A DNA stretch of 64,000 bases from Pseudomonas sp. B6002 (GTDB lineage Bacteria; Pseudomonadota; Gammaproteobacteria; Pseudomonadales; Pseudomonadaceae). The position numbers and the translations under genes are program-made. Each line of letters begins with the position of its first letter. Within the stretch, counting starts at the first letter, position 1. This document shows, one piece after another, positions 52,932-61,047 of this stretch. Location of the stretch: NCBI RefSeq assembly GCF_013385985.1, contig NZ_JACAOY010000014.1, positions 1 to 64,000 of the forward strand. The letters are read 5' to 3'. Under the pieces are notes generated by a model, which worked only from the letters and a program-made list of their open reading frames with translations, made no database searches and was not told the origin of the DNA.

Positions 52932-54554
52932 TCAGTTGTTGTCGATATCCACGTTGCGCGTTTCCTTGAGGCAGAACAGCCCCACGATCAGGCTCACCCC
53001 AGTCACGGCCACCGGGTACCACAAGCCGTAGAAGATATCGCCGGTGTACACCACCAGGGCAAACGACACGGTGGGCAGGAACCCACCGAACCAGCCGTTA
53101 CCAATGTGGTAAGGCAGCGACATCGAGGTGTAGCGGATACGCGTCGGGAACAGTTCTACCATCAGCGCCGCCAGCGGGCCGTAGCACATGGCCGCGATCA
53201 GGATGAGCGCCACGATCAGCACCACCACCATGGTCTTGTTGACCTGGGCCACATCCGCCGAAGTCGGGTAGCCGGCCAGGGTCACGGCGCCGCGCAGGGC
53301 GGCTTCGTCGAAGCCATCAATACGTACTTCGCCCACGCTCACCTGTACCGGGCTGCCGGCCGGTGCGGCGGCGCTGCTGTAGGGCAGGCCCTGCTTGACC
53401 AGGAACGTCTTGACCTTGTCGCACGGGCTGTCGAATTTGGCCTTGCCCACCGGATCGAACTGGAAGGTGCAGGTGGCCGGATCGGCCGTCACGGTGATCG
53501 GCGCCTGGTGGCTGGCCTGGTCCATGGCGGGGTTGGTGTAGTGCGCCAGGCCCTTGAAGATCGGGAAGTACAGCGCGGTCGCCAGCAACAGGCCGAGCAT
53601 CAGCACCGGCTTGCGCCCGATCTTGTCCGACAGCCAGCCGAAGAAGATAAAGAACGGCGCGCCGATCACCACGCTGATGATCAACAGCATGTTGGCCAGG
53701 GCCGGGTCCATCTTCAGGAATTGCGTGAGGAAGAACAGCACGTAGAACTGCGCCGCGTAGAAGGTCACCGCCTGCCCGCCGTTGATGCTGAACAGCGCAA
53801 TCAGCACGATCTTGAGGTTTTCCCATTTACCGAACGAGTCGCGGATCGGCGATTTGCTGGCCTTGCCTTCCTCTTTCATTTTCAGGAAGGCCGGCGACTC
53901 ATGCAGGCTCATGCGGATCCAGGTAGAGATACCCAGCAGCACGATGGAGAACAGGAACGGAATACGCCAGCCCCACACCTCGAACTGGTCACCAGTGAAG
54001 TAACGGCAGGCCAGTACCACCAGCAGCGACAGCAGCAGGCCGAGGGTGGCGGTGGATTGAATCCAGCTGGTGTGGAAACCGCGCTTGCCGGCCGGTGCGT
54101 GCTCGGCGACGTAGGTCGCTGCACCGCCGTATTCGCCGCCCAACGCCAGGCCTTGCAACATGCGCAGCACGATCAGGATGATCGGCGCCGCAATGCCAAT
54201 GCTGGCGTAGGTGGGCAGCAGGCCGACGCAGAAGGTTGCCACGCCCATCAGGATGATGGTCACCAGGAAGGTGTACTTGCGCCCGATCATGTCCCCCAGG
54301 CGGCCAAACACCAGCGCGCCAAAGGGGCGCACCACAAAGCCTGCAGCAAACGCCATGAGGGCAAAGATGAAAGCTGTGGTGTCGTTGACCCCGGCAAAGA
54401 ACTGCTTGCTGATCACCGCCGCGAGGGCGCCATAGAGGAAAAAGTCATACCACTCGAACACCGTCCCCAGGGACGAGGCGAAGATGACTTTCTTGGAGTC
54501 GTTGCCGGCGCTGGCGGTCACCGCCGAGCCCAGGGGTTGAGCATGTTCTGACAT
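52932..54554 (-). CDS. MHS-family MFS transporter (ShiA/ProP-like) with a large loop insertion
   Basis: The 540-residue carrier has the metabolite:H+ symporter signatures FEWYDFFLYGALAAVI, FGRLGDMIGRKYTFL and GLALGGEYGGAATYVAEHAP. Compared with the usual 430-450 residues it has about 90 extra residues between helices 8 and 9, with ATCTFQFDPVGKAKFDSPC (two cysteines) and VSVGEVRIDG, probably a periplasmic domain. Substrate unknown; shikimate, proline/betaine or alpha-ketoglutarate types are relatives. Confidence 0.88.
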   Translation of the reverse strand: MSEHAQPLGSAVTASAGNDSKKVIFASSLGTVFEWYDFFLYGALAAVISKQFFAGVNDTTAFIFALMAFAAGFVVRPFGALVFGRLGDMIGRKYTFLVTIILMGVATFCVGLLPTYASIGIAAPIILIVLRMLQGLALGGEYGGAATYVAEHAPAGKRGFHTSWIQSTATLGLLLSLLVVLACRYFTGDQFEVWGWRIPFLFSIVLLGISTWIRMSLHESPAFLKMKEEGKASKSPIRDSFGKWENLKIVLIALFSINGGQAVTFYAAQFYVLFFLTQFLKMDPALANMLLIISVVIGAPFFIFFGWLSDKIGRKPVLMLGLLLATALYFPIFKGLAHYTNPAMDQASHQAPITVTADPATCTFQFDPVGKAKFDSPCDKVKTFLVKQGLPYSSAAAPAGSPVQVSVGEVRIDGFDEAALRGAVTLAGYPTSADVAQVNKTMVVVLIVALILIAAMCYGPLAALMVELFPTRIRYTSMSLPYHIGNGWFGGFLPTVSFALVVYTGDIFYGLWYPVAVTGVSLIVGLFCLKETRNVDIDNN

Positions 54555-54625
54555 CGGGTAGCCCTCACAGTGATTATTTATTGTTGTTCCACTGTCGGCG
54601 CCAACTTCAGCGCCGGTCGTCCTTA

Positions 54626-54712
54626 TGTAGGAGCCCGGCTTGCCGACGATGGCGCCCTCAAGTCAAACGCAAATCCAGAGGGTGCAATCGCCGGCAAGCC
54701 GGACGCCTGCAG
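54626..54712. repeat. Degenerate REPIN
   Basis: Left arm TGTAGGAGCCCGGCTTGCC, right arm CGGCAAGCCGG with a damaged end. It lies between the MHS transporter and the GMC gene, which might nevertheless be cotranscribed. Confidence 0.75.
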
Positions 54713-54713
54713 G

Positions 54714-56360
54714 TCACGCGGGTGTGGCGATTGTTTTCTCGGGAGCAAGGTTCCTTGTATTCGGCGAAAGGATCAGCTGTGCGGCTTTCTCCGCAATCAT
54801 CAGCGTAGGTGAACAGGTGTTGCCGGACGTGATGCGCGGCATGATCGAGGCGTCGGCGATGCGCAGGCCTGGCACGCCATGCACGCGCAGTTGCGCATCC
54901 ACCACCGCATCCGGGTCATCGCCCATGCGGCAGGTGCCCACTGGATGGAAGATAGTCGTACCGATACGGGCCGCCGCTTCGTGCAGTTCTTCTTCGGTTT
55001 GCAGCGAATCGCCAGGCAGATATTCCACCGGCTTGAACTGGCTCAGGGCAGGCGCGGCGACAATGCGGCGCGTCAGGCGGATCGCGTCGGCGGCTACGCG
55101 CAAGTCTTCGGGATGGCTTAGGTAATTGGGGCGAATCAACGGCGCATCCGCAGGGTCGGCCGAGCGAATATCAATGCGCCCGCGACTCTGTGGGCGCAGG
55201 TCGCAGACCGACGCGGTAAACGCCGGGAACCCGTGCAGCGGTTCGCCAAAGCGCTCCAGGGACAGCGGCTGCACGTGGTATTCAAGGTTGGCCGACGTCT
55301 GCTCGGGGCCTGAACGGGCGAACGCCCCCAGTTGGCTGGGCGCCATCGACAGCGGGCCGCTGCGGTCATACAGGTACTGCAGGCCCATGCCCATCTTGCC
55401 CCATACGGAACCGGCGATCTGGTTCAGGGTGCGGGCGTTTTCCAGCTTGTAGATCAGCCGCAGTTGCAGGTGGTCCTGCAGGTTGCCGCCCACGCCGGGC
55501 AGTTCGCGCAACACCTCGATGCCCAAGGGTTTGAGCACGTTGGACGGGCCGATGCCCGAGCGTTGCAGAATGCCTGGTGAACCCACGGAGCCGGCACACA
55601 ACACGATTTCCTTGCGTGCCTTCCAGCTCACCTGCTGGCCATGCTGGCGTGCGATGACCTGCGAAGCGCGGCCGTTTTCCAGCAGCACGCGGTCGACGTC
55701 CACATCCGTCAGTACCGTGAGATTAGGCCGCTGGCGAACCGGCTTGAGAAACGCCTTTGCCGCGTTCCAGCGCACACCGGCTTTCTGGTTGACCTGGAAG
55801 TAGCCGCAGCCTTCGTTATCGCCAGTGTTGAAGTCGCTGATCGGCGCGATGCCGCTTTGCGCCGCGGCATCCCGGAAGGCGTCCAGGATCGGCCAGTGCA
55901 GGCGCTGTTGTTCCACGCGCCATTCACCACCATCGCTGTGGAAGTCCGAGCCGCCGGCAAAGTGGTTTTCGCTGTGCTTGAACAGCGGGAGCACGTCGTT
56001 CCAGGCCCAGCCCGGGTTGCCCAGGGCCGCCCAGCCGTCGTAGTCCTGGGCCTGGCCACGCATGTAGATCATGCCGTTGATGGAGGAGCAGCCGCCCAAT
56101 ACTTTGCCGCGCGGATAACTCAGCGCACGGCCTTGCAGGCCTTCCTGGGCTTCGGTCTTGAAGCACCAGTCGGTGCGCGGGTTGCCGATGCAGAACAGAT
56201 AGCCGACGGGGATGTGGATCCAGGGGTAATTATCGCGGCCACCGGCTTCCAGTAGCAGCACGCGGTGGGCGGGGTTGGCGGACAGTCGATTGGCCAGCAG
56301 GCAGCCTGCGGGGCCGGCGCCTACGACGATGTAATCGTATTCAGCAGTTGCAATGGGCAT
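54714..56360 (-). CDS. GMC oxidoreductase (choline-dehydrogenase-like)
   Basis: The 548-residue FAD-dependent alcohol dehydrogenase-like enzyme has N-terminal dinucleotide fold YDYIVVGAGPAGCLLANRLS, the GMC signature GKVLGGCSSINGMIYMRGQ, and catalytic His in IFHPVGTCRMG, followed by the NTCSPTLMIAEKAAQLI tail. Whether the substrate is choline, a polyol or an aliphatic alcohol is open. It is divergent from a LysR gene that probably regulates it. Confidence 0.92.
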   Translation of the reverse strand: MPIATAEYDYIVVGAGPAGCLLANRLSANPAHRVLLLEAGGRDNYPWIHIPVGYLFCIGNPRTDWCFKTEAQEGLQGRALSYPRGKVLGGCSSINGMIYMRGQAQDYDGWAALGNPGWAWNDVLPLFKHSENHFAGGSDFHSDGGEWRVEQQRLHWPILDAFRDAAAQSGIAPISDFNTGDNEGCGYFQVNQKAGVRWNAAKAFLKPVRQRPNLTVLTDVDVDRVLLENGRASQVIARQHGQQVSWKARKEIVLCAGSVGSPGILQRSGIGPSNVLKPLGIEVLRELPGVGGNLQDHLQLRLIYKLENARTLNQIAGSVWGKMGMGLQYLYDRSGPLSMAPSQLGAFARSGPEQTSANLEYHVQPLSLERFGEPLHGFPAFTASVCDLRPQSRGRIDIRSADPADAPLIRPNYLSHPEDLRVAADAIRLTRRIVAAPALSQFKPVEYLPGDSLQTEEELHEAAARIGTTIFHPVGTCRMGDDPDAVVDAQLRVHGVPGLRIADASIMPRITSGNTCSPTLMIAEKAAQLILSPNTRNLAPEKTIATPA

Positions 56361-56402
56361 CTGAAGGTCTCGCTTGTTTTTCTTATGCGTTCCATCCTAG
56401 TT

Positions 56403-56432
56403 GTTAGTTTTCGTCTTAAAAATGTTAGTTTT
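56403..56432. promoter_or_regulatory. Direct repeat GTTAGTTTT, 21-base period
   Basis: GTTAGTTTT occurs twice, starting at 56403 and 56424, about two helical turns apart, inside the LysR/GMC divergent gap. A cooperative binding site for the LysR protein is a reasonable guess. Confidence 0.45.
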
Positions 56433-56490
56433 TACCCAGCTGCTGTGCGTTTTTAAACAGCGCGGCCGGAGTTCATGCAATGGAGGCGAC

Positions 56491-57381
56491 ATGTTCGACT
56501 GGAATGACTTGCGATATTTTCTTGAGTTGCAACGCAGCGGCCGCCTGCTCACCGCCGCGCAGCGCCTGAAAACCACCCACGCCACCGTGGCGCGGCATAT
56601 CGAAGCCATCGAAAAAAGCCTCGGCACCGCGTTGTTCGTGCAGCACGCCCAGGGCTACGAACTCACCCCTGCGGGCGAGGCCCTGCTCAAGCACGCCGAA
56701 GCCATGGAAAACGTCGCGCTGCTGGCCGAAGACGAACTCACCCATAGCGCCGCGCCCCTGGGCAAGATCCGTCTTGGCGTCGCCGAAGGCCTGGGCGTGA
56801 TGTTCCTCGCCAGCCGCATGGGAGGGTTGTTCGAACGCTACCCGGGGCTGGAGGTGGAGCTGGTGGCGGTGCCGCGCTTTGTCAGCATCCTCAACCGCGA
56901 AGCGGAAATCAGCATCCACCTCGAACGCCCCAGCGTCGACCAACTCGTCACCCGCAAGCTCACCGACTACCGCCTGGCGCTCTACGCCAGCCGTGCCTAC
57001 CTGGACCGCAACCCGCCGATCGAAAAACGCGAAGACCTCGCCGCCCATGCCTGGATCGATTACGTGGACGACCTGCTGTTCAGCCAGGAGCTCAAATTCC
57101 TCAGCAGTTTCTGCCGCAACCCCAAGGTGGTGTTCCACAGCACCAGCGTCATCGCCCAGCACCAGGCCGCGCGCTCGGGGCTAGGCATTGCGGTGCTGCC
57201 GTGCTTCATGGCCGCCGGCGACCCGGACCTGGTGCCGTTGCTGCCGGGGGAGGGCATCCAGCGCAGCTACTGGATCAGCTCGCGCAGGGAGCTGCACAAG
57301 TCAGTGCGGCTGCGGGTGTTGTGGGATTACGTGGTGGAGTTGTGTGCGCGGGAGCAGGGCTTGTTGCTGGGTGAAACCTGA
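56491..57381 (+). CDS. LysR-family regulator divergent from the GMC gene
   Basis: The 296-residue regulator starts MFDWNDLRYFLELQRSGRLLTAAQRLKTTHATVARHIEAIEK, the HTH, followed by a LysR substrate-binding domain. The ATG is preceded by GGAGG. It is expected to control the divergent GMC gene. The co-inducer is not known. Confidence 0.92.
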   Translation: MFDWNDLRYFLELQRSGRLLTAAQRLKTTHATVARHIEAIEKSLGTALFVQHAQGYELTPAGEALLKHAEAMENVALLAEDELTHSAAPLGKIRLGVAEGLGVMFLASRMGGLFERYPGLEVELVAVPRFVSILNREAEISIHLERPSVDQLVTRKLTDYRLALYASRAYLDRNPPIEKREDLAAHAWIDYVDDLLFSQELKFLSSFCRNPKVVFHSTSVIAQHQAARSGLGIAVLPCFMAAGDPDLVPLLPGEGIQRSYWISSRRELHKSVRLRVLWDYVVELCAREQGLLLGET

Positions 57382-57402
57382 CTGAATACACCGGATCAAA
57401 CC

Positions 57403-57491
57403 TGTGGGAGCTGGCTTGCCTGCGATGGCGGTGGATCAGTCACCAGATTTATCAACTGACACACCCCATCGCAGGCAAGCCAGCTCCCACA
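57403..57491. repeat. REPIN
   Basis: TGTGGGAGCTGGCTTGCC with the CTGCGATGG extension and a precise inverted partner (CCATCGCAGGCAAGCCAGC), between convergent genes. Confidence 0.87.
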
Positions 57492-57519
57492 TTTGACCGG
57501 TGGTGTTGCTTGAGCCGCG

Positions 57520-58617
57520 TCAGGCACGCAACTCAAACTCCACACTCCCCAACCGTTCCCCATTCACCAACACATGCACCACATGCCGGCCGGGGTAGTG
57601 CTTGCGCGTGGTCATGTCGCGAATGTGCTGTTCGCGCCGAACGTGCTGCTGCTCGCCGGCGCCCAGGCTGAAGGCCTTGAGCTTGAACACCTTGTTTGCA
57701 CTGTGGCCGGCGCTTTTCACGTAGTCGATGGCGTAGTCGACCACCAGCTTCTGTGGCGCAGCAGCGATGGATTCCAGGCTGAAGGACAGATTGATGCGCT
57801 CGCCGAGGTTGATCACTGCCGGCGTGACCTTCAGGTGGTGAAGCTTCACCTCGGCCTTGGCCCCGGCACCCATGATCGTCAGTGCGCGGGTGTTGCCTTG
57901 CTTGATCAGGCTGCGCAGGGCGTGGCGGGCGATCCAGGCGGTGTGGGGGTTCTCCAGGTTCCAGCCTTCGATCAGGCCGAGTACCCAGTCGGGGTGGTCC
58001 TTGGTGATGTCGTTGAGGTGGTTGGCCACCGATTTGCGCACGTACAGGCTGGGGTCAGCCTTGAGGTTGTCGAGGAGCGATGCGCACAGCTCGGGGTTGG
58101 CCTGCACGTCGGTCAAGCGGAATGACCAGGGCAGGCGCGGGCGCGAACCTTCGCTGGCCAGGCGGCGCACGTGTTCGTTGTCATCCAGCGACCAGGCTTG
58201 CATCACCGCCAGCGTGCGCGGGAAGTCGTGCAGCAGAAAGTGGCGGATGGCGAATTCGGCGGAGCCAAAGGTGGTGAAGTACTTGAGCGCGGCCATGGAG
58301 CGCTTGAAATCATCCAGCCCGTAGCTCGCCACATAGTGCGGCAGGAACAGGCTGACAAACGAACTGTTCAAGCGCGGCGCCAGGGCATAAAGCAGTTCAA
58401 GGCTCTGCGGGTAATCCAGTGGGATCACCGCGTGGAGGCTCTCGCTGACCCGCGCCATGCGCTGCATCACCGACAGCTCGGCCAGCCCGTCCTTGGCGTG
58501 TTTGAGAAACCCCTTGGCGTCGAACGCCGGGTACACCGCTGTCATCTCGGTGGCGATGTGTTGCAGGCGTTCGACGTTGAAGATTTCCTTGAGGGCCGGG
58601 GCGCTTTGGTCGGTCAT
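57520..58617 (-). CDS. DNA alkylation repair protein (AlkD-like, HEAT repeats)
   Basis: The roughly 365-residue alpha-helical protein has HEAT-like repeats (SFRLTDVQANPELCASLLDNLKADPSLYVRKSVANHLNDITKDHP is an example region; repeats about 125-240) and a C-terminal beta domain (about 260-365). AlkD members excise bulky or cationic alkylated bases by flipping without intercalation. The C-terminal beta extension is longer than in compact AlkD (about 230). Start chosen at 58617, with GGAATC upstream; 58629 is the alternative. Confidence 0.82.
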   Translation of the reverse strand: MTDQSAPALKEIFNVERLQHIATEMTAVYPAFDAKGFLKHAKDGLAELSVMQRMARVSESLHAVIPLDYPQSLELLYALAPRLNSSFVSLFLPHYVASYGLDDFKRSMAALKYFTTFGSAEFAIRHFLLHDFPRTLAVMQAWSLDDNEHVRRLASEGSRPRLPWSFRLTDVQANPELCASLLDNLKADPSLYVRKSVANHLNDITKDHPDWVLGLIEGWNLENPHTAWIARHALRSLIKQGNTRALTIMGAGAKAEVKLHHLKVTPAVINLGERINLSFSLESIAAAPQKLVVDYAIDYVKSAGHSANKVFKLKAFSLGAGEQQHVRREQHIRDMTTRKHYPGRHVVHVLVNGERLGSVEFELRA

Positions 58618-58638
58618 CGGTGATTCCATAGGGTGGGG

Positions 58639-59985
58639 TCAGAGAAACCAGCGGTATTCCCGCGCATGAATCTCTTGCTGGAAGGCCAAGTGGTCCTGGC
58701 GTTTGTTCTCGCAGTACACGTCGACAAATTCGGCACCCAGCTTATCGCGCAATACCGGTTGGTGTTGCATTGCGCGCACGGCCTCGAGCATTTCCAGGGG
58801 GAAGTCGGTGCCGCTGCTGCGGTCCTCGTTCAGCGGGGCGATGGGATCGCGCTTGGCTTCAAGACCATGCTCCAGGCCGACCAGGATCGCCGCCAACACC
58901 AGGTACGGGTTGGCGTCGGCGCTGGCCAGGCGGTGCTCGATGCGCAGGTTGCGTGGGTCGGACTCGGGGATACGCACGCACGCGTCGCGGTCTTCAAAGC
59001 CCCAACTGGCGCGAGTCGCCGCATTCACCGTGCCGCCCAGGCGGCGGAAGGCGTTGCTGTTGGGCGAGAAGATCGGCATGCAATGCGGCAGCAATTCCAG
59101 GCACCCGGCCACCGCGTGACGCAGCGGTTGTTGCTGGTGCGCGGCCAACAGATTATTGCCCGCGCCGTCATACAGGCTGACGTGCACGTGCATGCCGCTG
59201 CCGGGATATTGCAGGTACGGCTTGGCCATGAAGCTGGCGCGGTAACCGTGCTTGAGCGCCACGCCCCGGGTGCTGCGGCAGAACAGGGCGGCCCAGTCAG
59301 CGGCGCGCAGGCCGTCGTCCAAATGGCCGAAGTTGATCTCGAACTGGCCGGGGCCGATCTCGGCAGTGATCACCGTGATGTCGATGCCCTGGTCTTTGGC
59401 GGTCTGCGCCATGTCATCCAGCACTTCACTGAACCGTGAAAGCCGCTCGATGTGCAGGTTGGGCTGGTCATCGGCGTCATCGCTCAGCGGGTCGCGTGGG
59501 AACTGCGGCAGGCCGTTGTCGAGTTTTTTGTCGAACAGGTAGAACTCCAGCTCGAACGCCACCACCGGGTGAATGCCCTTGTGTTGCAGGCGCTCCAGTA
59601 CCTTGGCCAGCACTTCACGGGGTTCGAACTCGATCGGTGCCTCGGTGCCGTCGGAGGTGATCAGCATCTGGCCCAACGGCTGTGATTCCCAGCTCACTGG
59701 CTTGAGCGTGCCGGGTACCAGCCGACGGTTGGCGTCCGGGTCGCCGTCGTTGAAGCAGTAGTCACCAATCTTGAACAGCCCGCCCTGAGCCCCCAGCAGC
59801 ACAGCGTTCTGCGGCAGCTTCAAAGGGCTGCCAGCGGCGACTTTTTCCAGCATCTCGATGGGGTAGCGCTTGCCGTAGAAGTGCCCGGGAATGTCCAGGG
59901 CGATCAAGTCGACATAACGCACATCGGGATGGTTCTGGCGAAAGGTCCGTACTTCGGCCAGTAACGTGGAGGCATGGCTTTTCAC
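58639..59985 (-). CDS. Glutamine-synthetase family protein (PuuA-like)
   Basis: The 448-residue enzyme is of the GlnA fold. Visible: metal/glutamate site VVAFELEFYLFD, EIGPGQFEINFGH, GSGMHVHVSLYDGAGNNLL, FSPNSNAFRRLGG, and the active-site ASADANPYLVLAAILVGLEHGL. The adenylylation tyrosine region of housekeeping GlnA is absent, so a gamma-glutamylation of an amine (putrescine or other) is more likely than glutamine synthesis. It starts at GTG 59985 after AGGAG; the XRE-cupin regulator is just upstream in the operon. Confidence 0.9.
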   Translation of the reverse strand: MKSHASTLLAEVRTFRQNHPDVRYVDLIALDIPGHFYGKRYPIEMLEKVAAGSPLKLPQNAVLLGAQGGLFKIGDYCFNDGDPDANRRLVPGTLKPVSWESQPLGQMLITSDGTEAPIEFEPREVLAKVLERLQHKGIHPVVAFELEFYLFDKKLDNGLPQFPRDPLSDDADDQPNLHIERLSRFSEVLDDMAQTAKDQGIDITVITAEIGPGQFEINFGHLDDGLRAADWAALFCRSTRGVALKHGYRASFMAKPYLQYPGSGMHVHVSLYDGAGNNLLAAHQQQPLRHAVAGCLELLPHCMPIFSPNSNAFRRLGGTVNAATRASWGFEDRDACVRIPESDPRNLRIEHRLASADANPYLVLAAILVGLEHGLEAKRDPIAPLNEDRSSGTDFPLEMLEAVRAMQHQPVLRDKLGAEFVDVYCENKRQDHLAFQQEIHAREYRWFL

Positions 59986-59996
59986 GGGTGCAACTC

Positions 59997-60554
59997 CTAG
60001 TTGTAAACCCACAATACGCGGGCGGGCAGATCAGTCAGGTTGGCGTAGCGGCAATGGGCAAAACTGGCCAGGTGGAAGCTGTCGCCCGGGCCGAGGGTGA
60101 CCGAATCGGCTTCGCCCTCCACCCACAGCGTCAACTCACCTTCCAGCACGAAGCCGGCCTGTTCGGCGCGATCGCTCATGGTTTGCTCGCCGCTGTTGGC
60201 GCCGGGGGCGAGCAGGCTGTCGAGCATCGAAAAGGCGCCGTTCATGCTCGGCGAGACGAGGATGTCGGTGATGCCATTGGCGTAGTACACCGTGCGCCGT
60301 TCGTTGGGACGAGTGATCCAGTCCACCGCCTTGGGTTTGGGCTGGCTGTAGAAATAGGTGGTGGGCACGTCGAGGGCGTGGCTGATGGCCGTGAGGTCCG
60401 CCACGGTCGGGCGCGACAGGCCGCGTTCAACCTGGGACAGGAAACCTACCGAGCGCTCGATCTTGTGTGCGAGCTGGGCCAGTGTGAGCCTCTTGTGCTT
60501 GCGCAGGTCGTGGATCAGCGCGGCGAGGGTGGCGAGTTCTTCTTGTGGCGTCAT
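59997..60554 (-). CDS. XRE-cupin transcriptional regulator (PuuR-like)
   Basis: The 185-residue regulator has an N-terminal XRE HTH (LTLAQLAHKIERSVGFLSQVERGLSRPTVADLTAISHALDV) and a C-terminal cupin (GFVLEGELTLWVEGEADSVTLGPGDSFHLASFAH). It precedes the PuuA-like gene by 11 nt. Starts at 60554 or 60578 are possible; neither has a Shine-Dalgarno element, and 60554 is preferred by homology. A long palindrome covers this start, implying autorepression. Confidence 0.88.
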   Translation of the reverse strand: MTPQEELATLAALIHDLRKHKRLTLAQLAHKIERSVGFLSQVERGLSRPTVADLTAISHALDVPTTYFYSQPKPKAVDWITRPNERRTVYYANGITDILVSPSMNGAFSMLDSLLAPGANSGEQTMSDRAEQAGFVLEGELTLWVEGEADSVTLGPGDSFHLASFAHCRYANLTDLPARVLWVYN

Positions 60555-60580
60555 GAAATTTATTTCGATAAATTTCATGA
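60551..60580. promoter_or_regulatory. Perfect 13-base-arm inverted repeat at the XRE-cupin start
   Basis: TCATGAAATTTAT and ATAAATTTCATGA flank TTCG, forming a perfect palindrome over 30 bases that overlaps the predicted start codon. The outer TCATGAAA half-site recurs at about 60575-60582 and inverted at 60597-60604, giving four half-sites in 54 bases. This fits autoregulation and coupled control of the glutamine-synthetase-like gene. Confidence 0.7.
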
Positions 60581-60687
60581 AAAATTACAGGAATTATTTC
60601 ATGAGCGCAACGAGGCCATTTGGGTTGAATGATCGTTTGCACCAGCGGTCCGAACCTGGGTAAGCCCCCATCATTGAAGGAGCATCC

Positions 60688-60996
60688 ATGAAATCCAACT
60701 CCCTGATCGCCTGCCTGTTGGTTGCCACGGGCTTGTCCACTGCCAGTTTTGTCGTACAGGCCGGTGATACACCCCAGGAAACCGTGCAGCCTTCCACTAT
60801 CAACACCCGTGATTTGAAAGAGGGCGACCGCGCCCCGGATATTCTGATGCGCAAGGAATCAGCTATCAGTGATTGGAAAAAACGTGGCCTCAAGCAGCCA
60901 GAGGCCGATAGCCAATGGGCGCGGGTGGGCGATAAATTCGTCCTGCTCAAGACCACCAACGGCACGATTCTGGAGATCACTCCGGTAAAAAAATAA
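60688..60996 (+). CDS. RcnB-like small periplasmic protein
   Basis: The 102-residue protein has a signal peptide (about 1-26, ending VQA) and a mature region resembling RcnB: RDLKEGDRAPDILMRKESAISDWKKRGLKQPEADSQWARVGDKFVLLKTTNGTILEI. RcnB modulates nickel/cobalt export in E. coli. Here no rcnA is adjacent. GAAGGAG precedes the ATG. Confidence 0.8.
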   Translation: MKSNSLIACLLVATGLSTASFVVQAGDTPQETVQPSTINTRDLKEGDRAPDILMRKESAISDWKKRGLKQPEADSQWARVGDKFVLLKTTNGTILEITPVKK

Positions 60997-61015
60997 TTGC
61001 CAAATCGCGGCGCCG

Positions 61016-61035
61016 CCCCACGCGATGACGTGGGG
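61016..61035. terminator. Weak convergent hairpin
   Basis: CCCCACG / CGTGGGG with a six-base loop lies between the RcnB-like gene and the convergent large gene; no T run follows, so termination is only possible. Confidence 0.35.
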
Positions 61036-61047
61036 TGGCAGGTTGAG

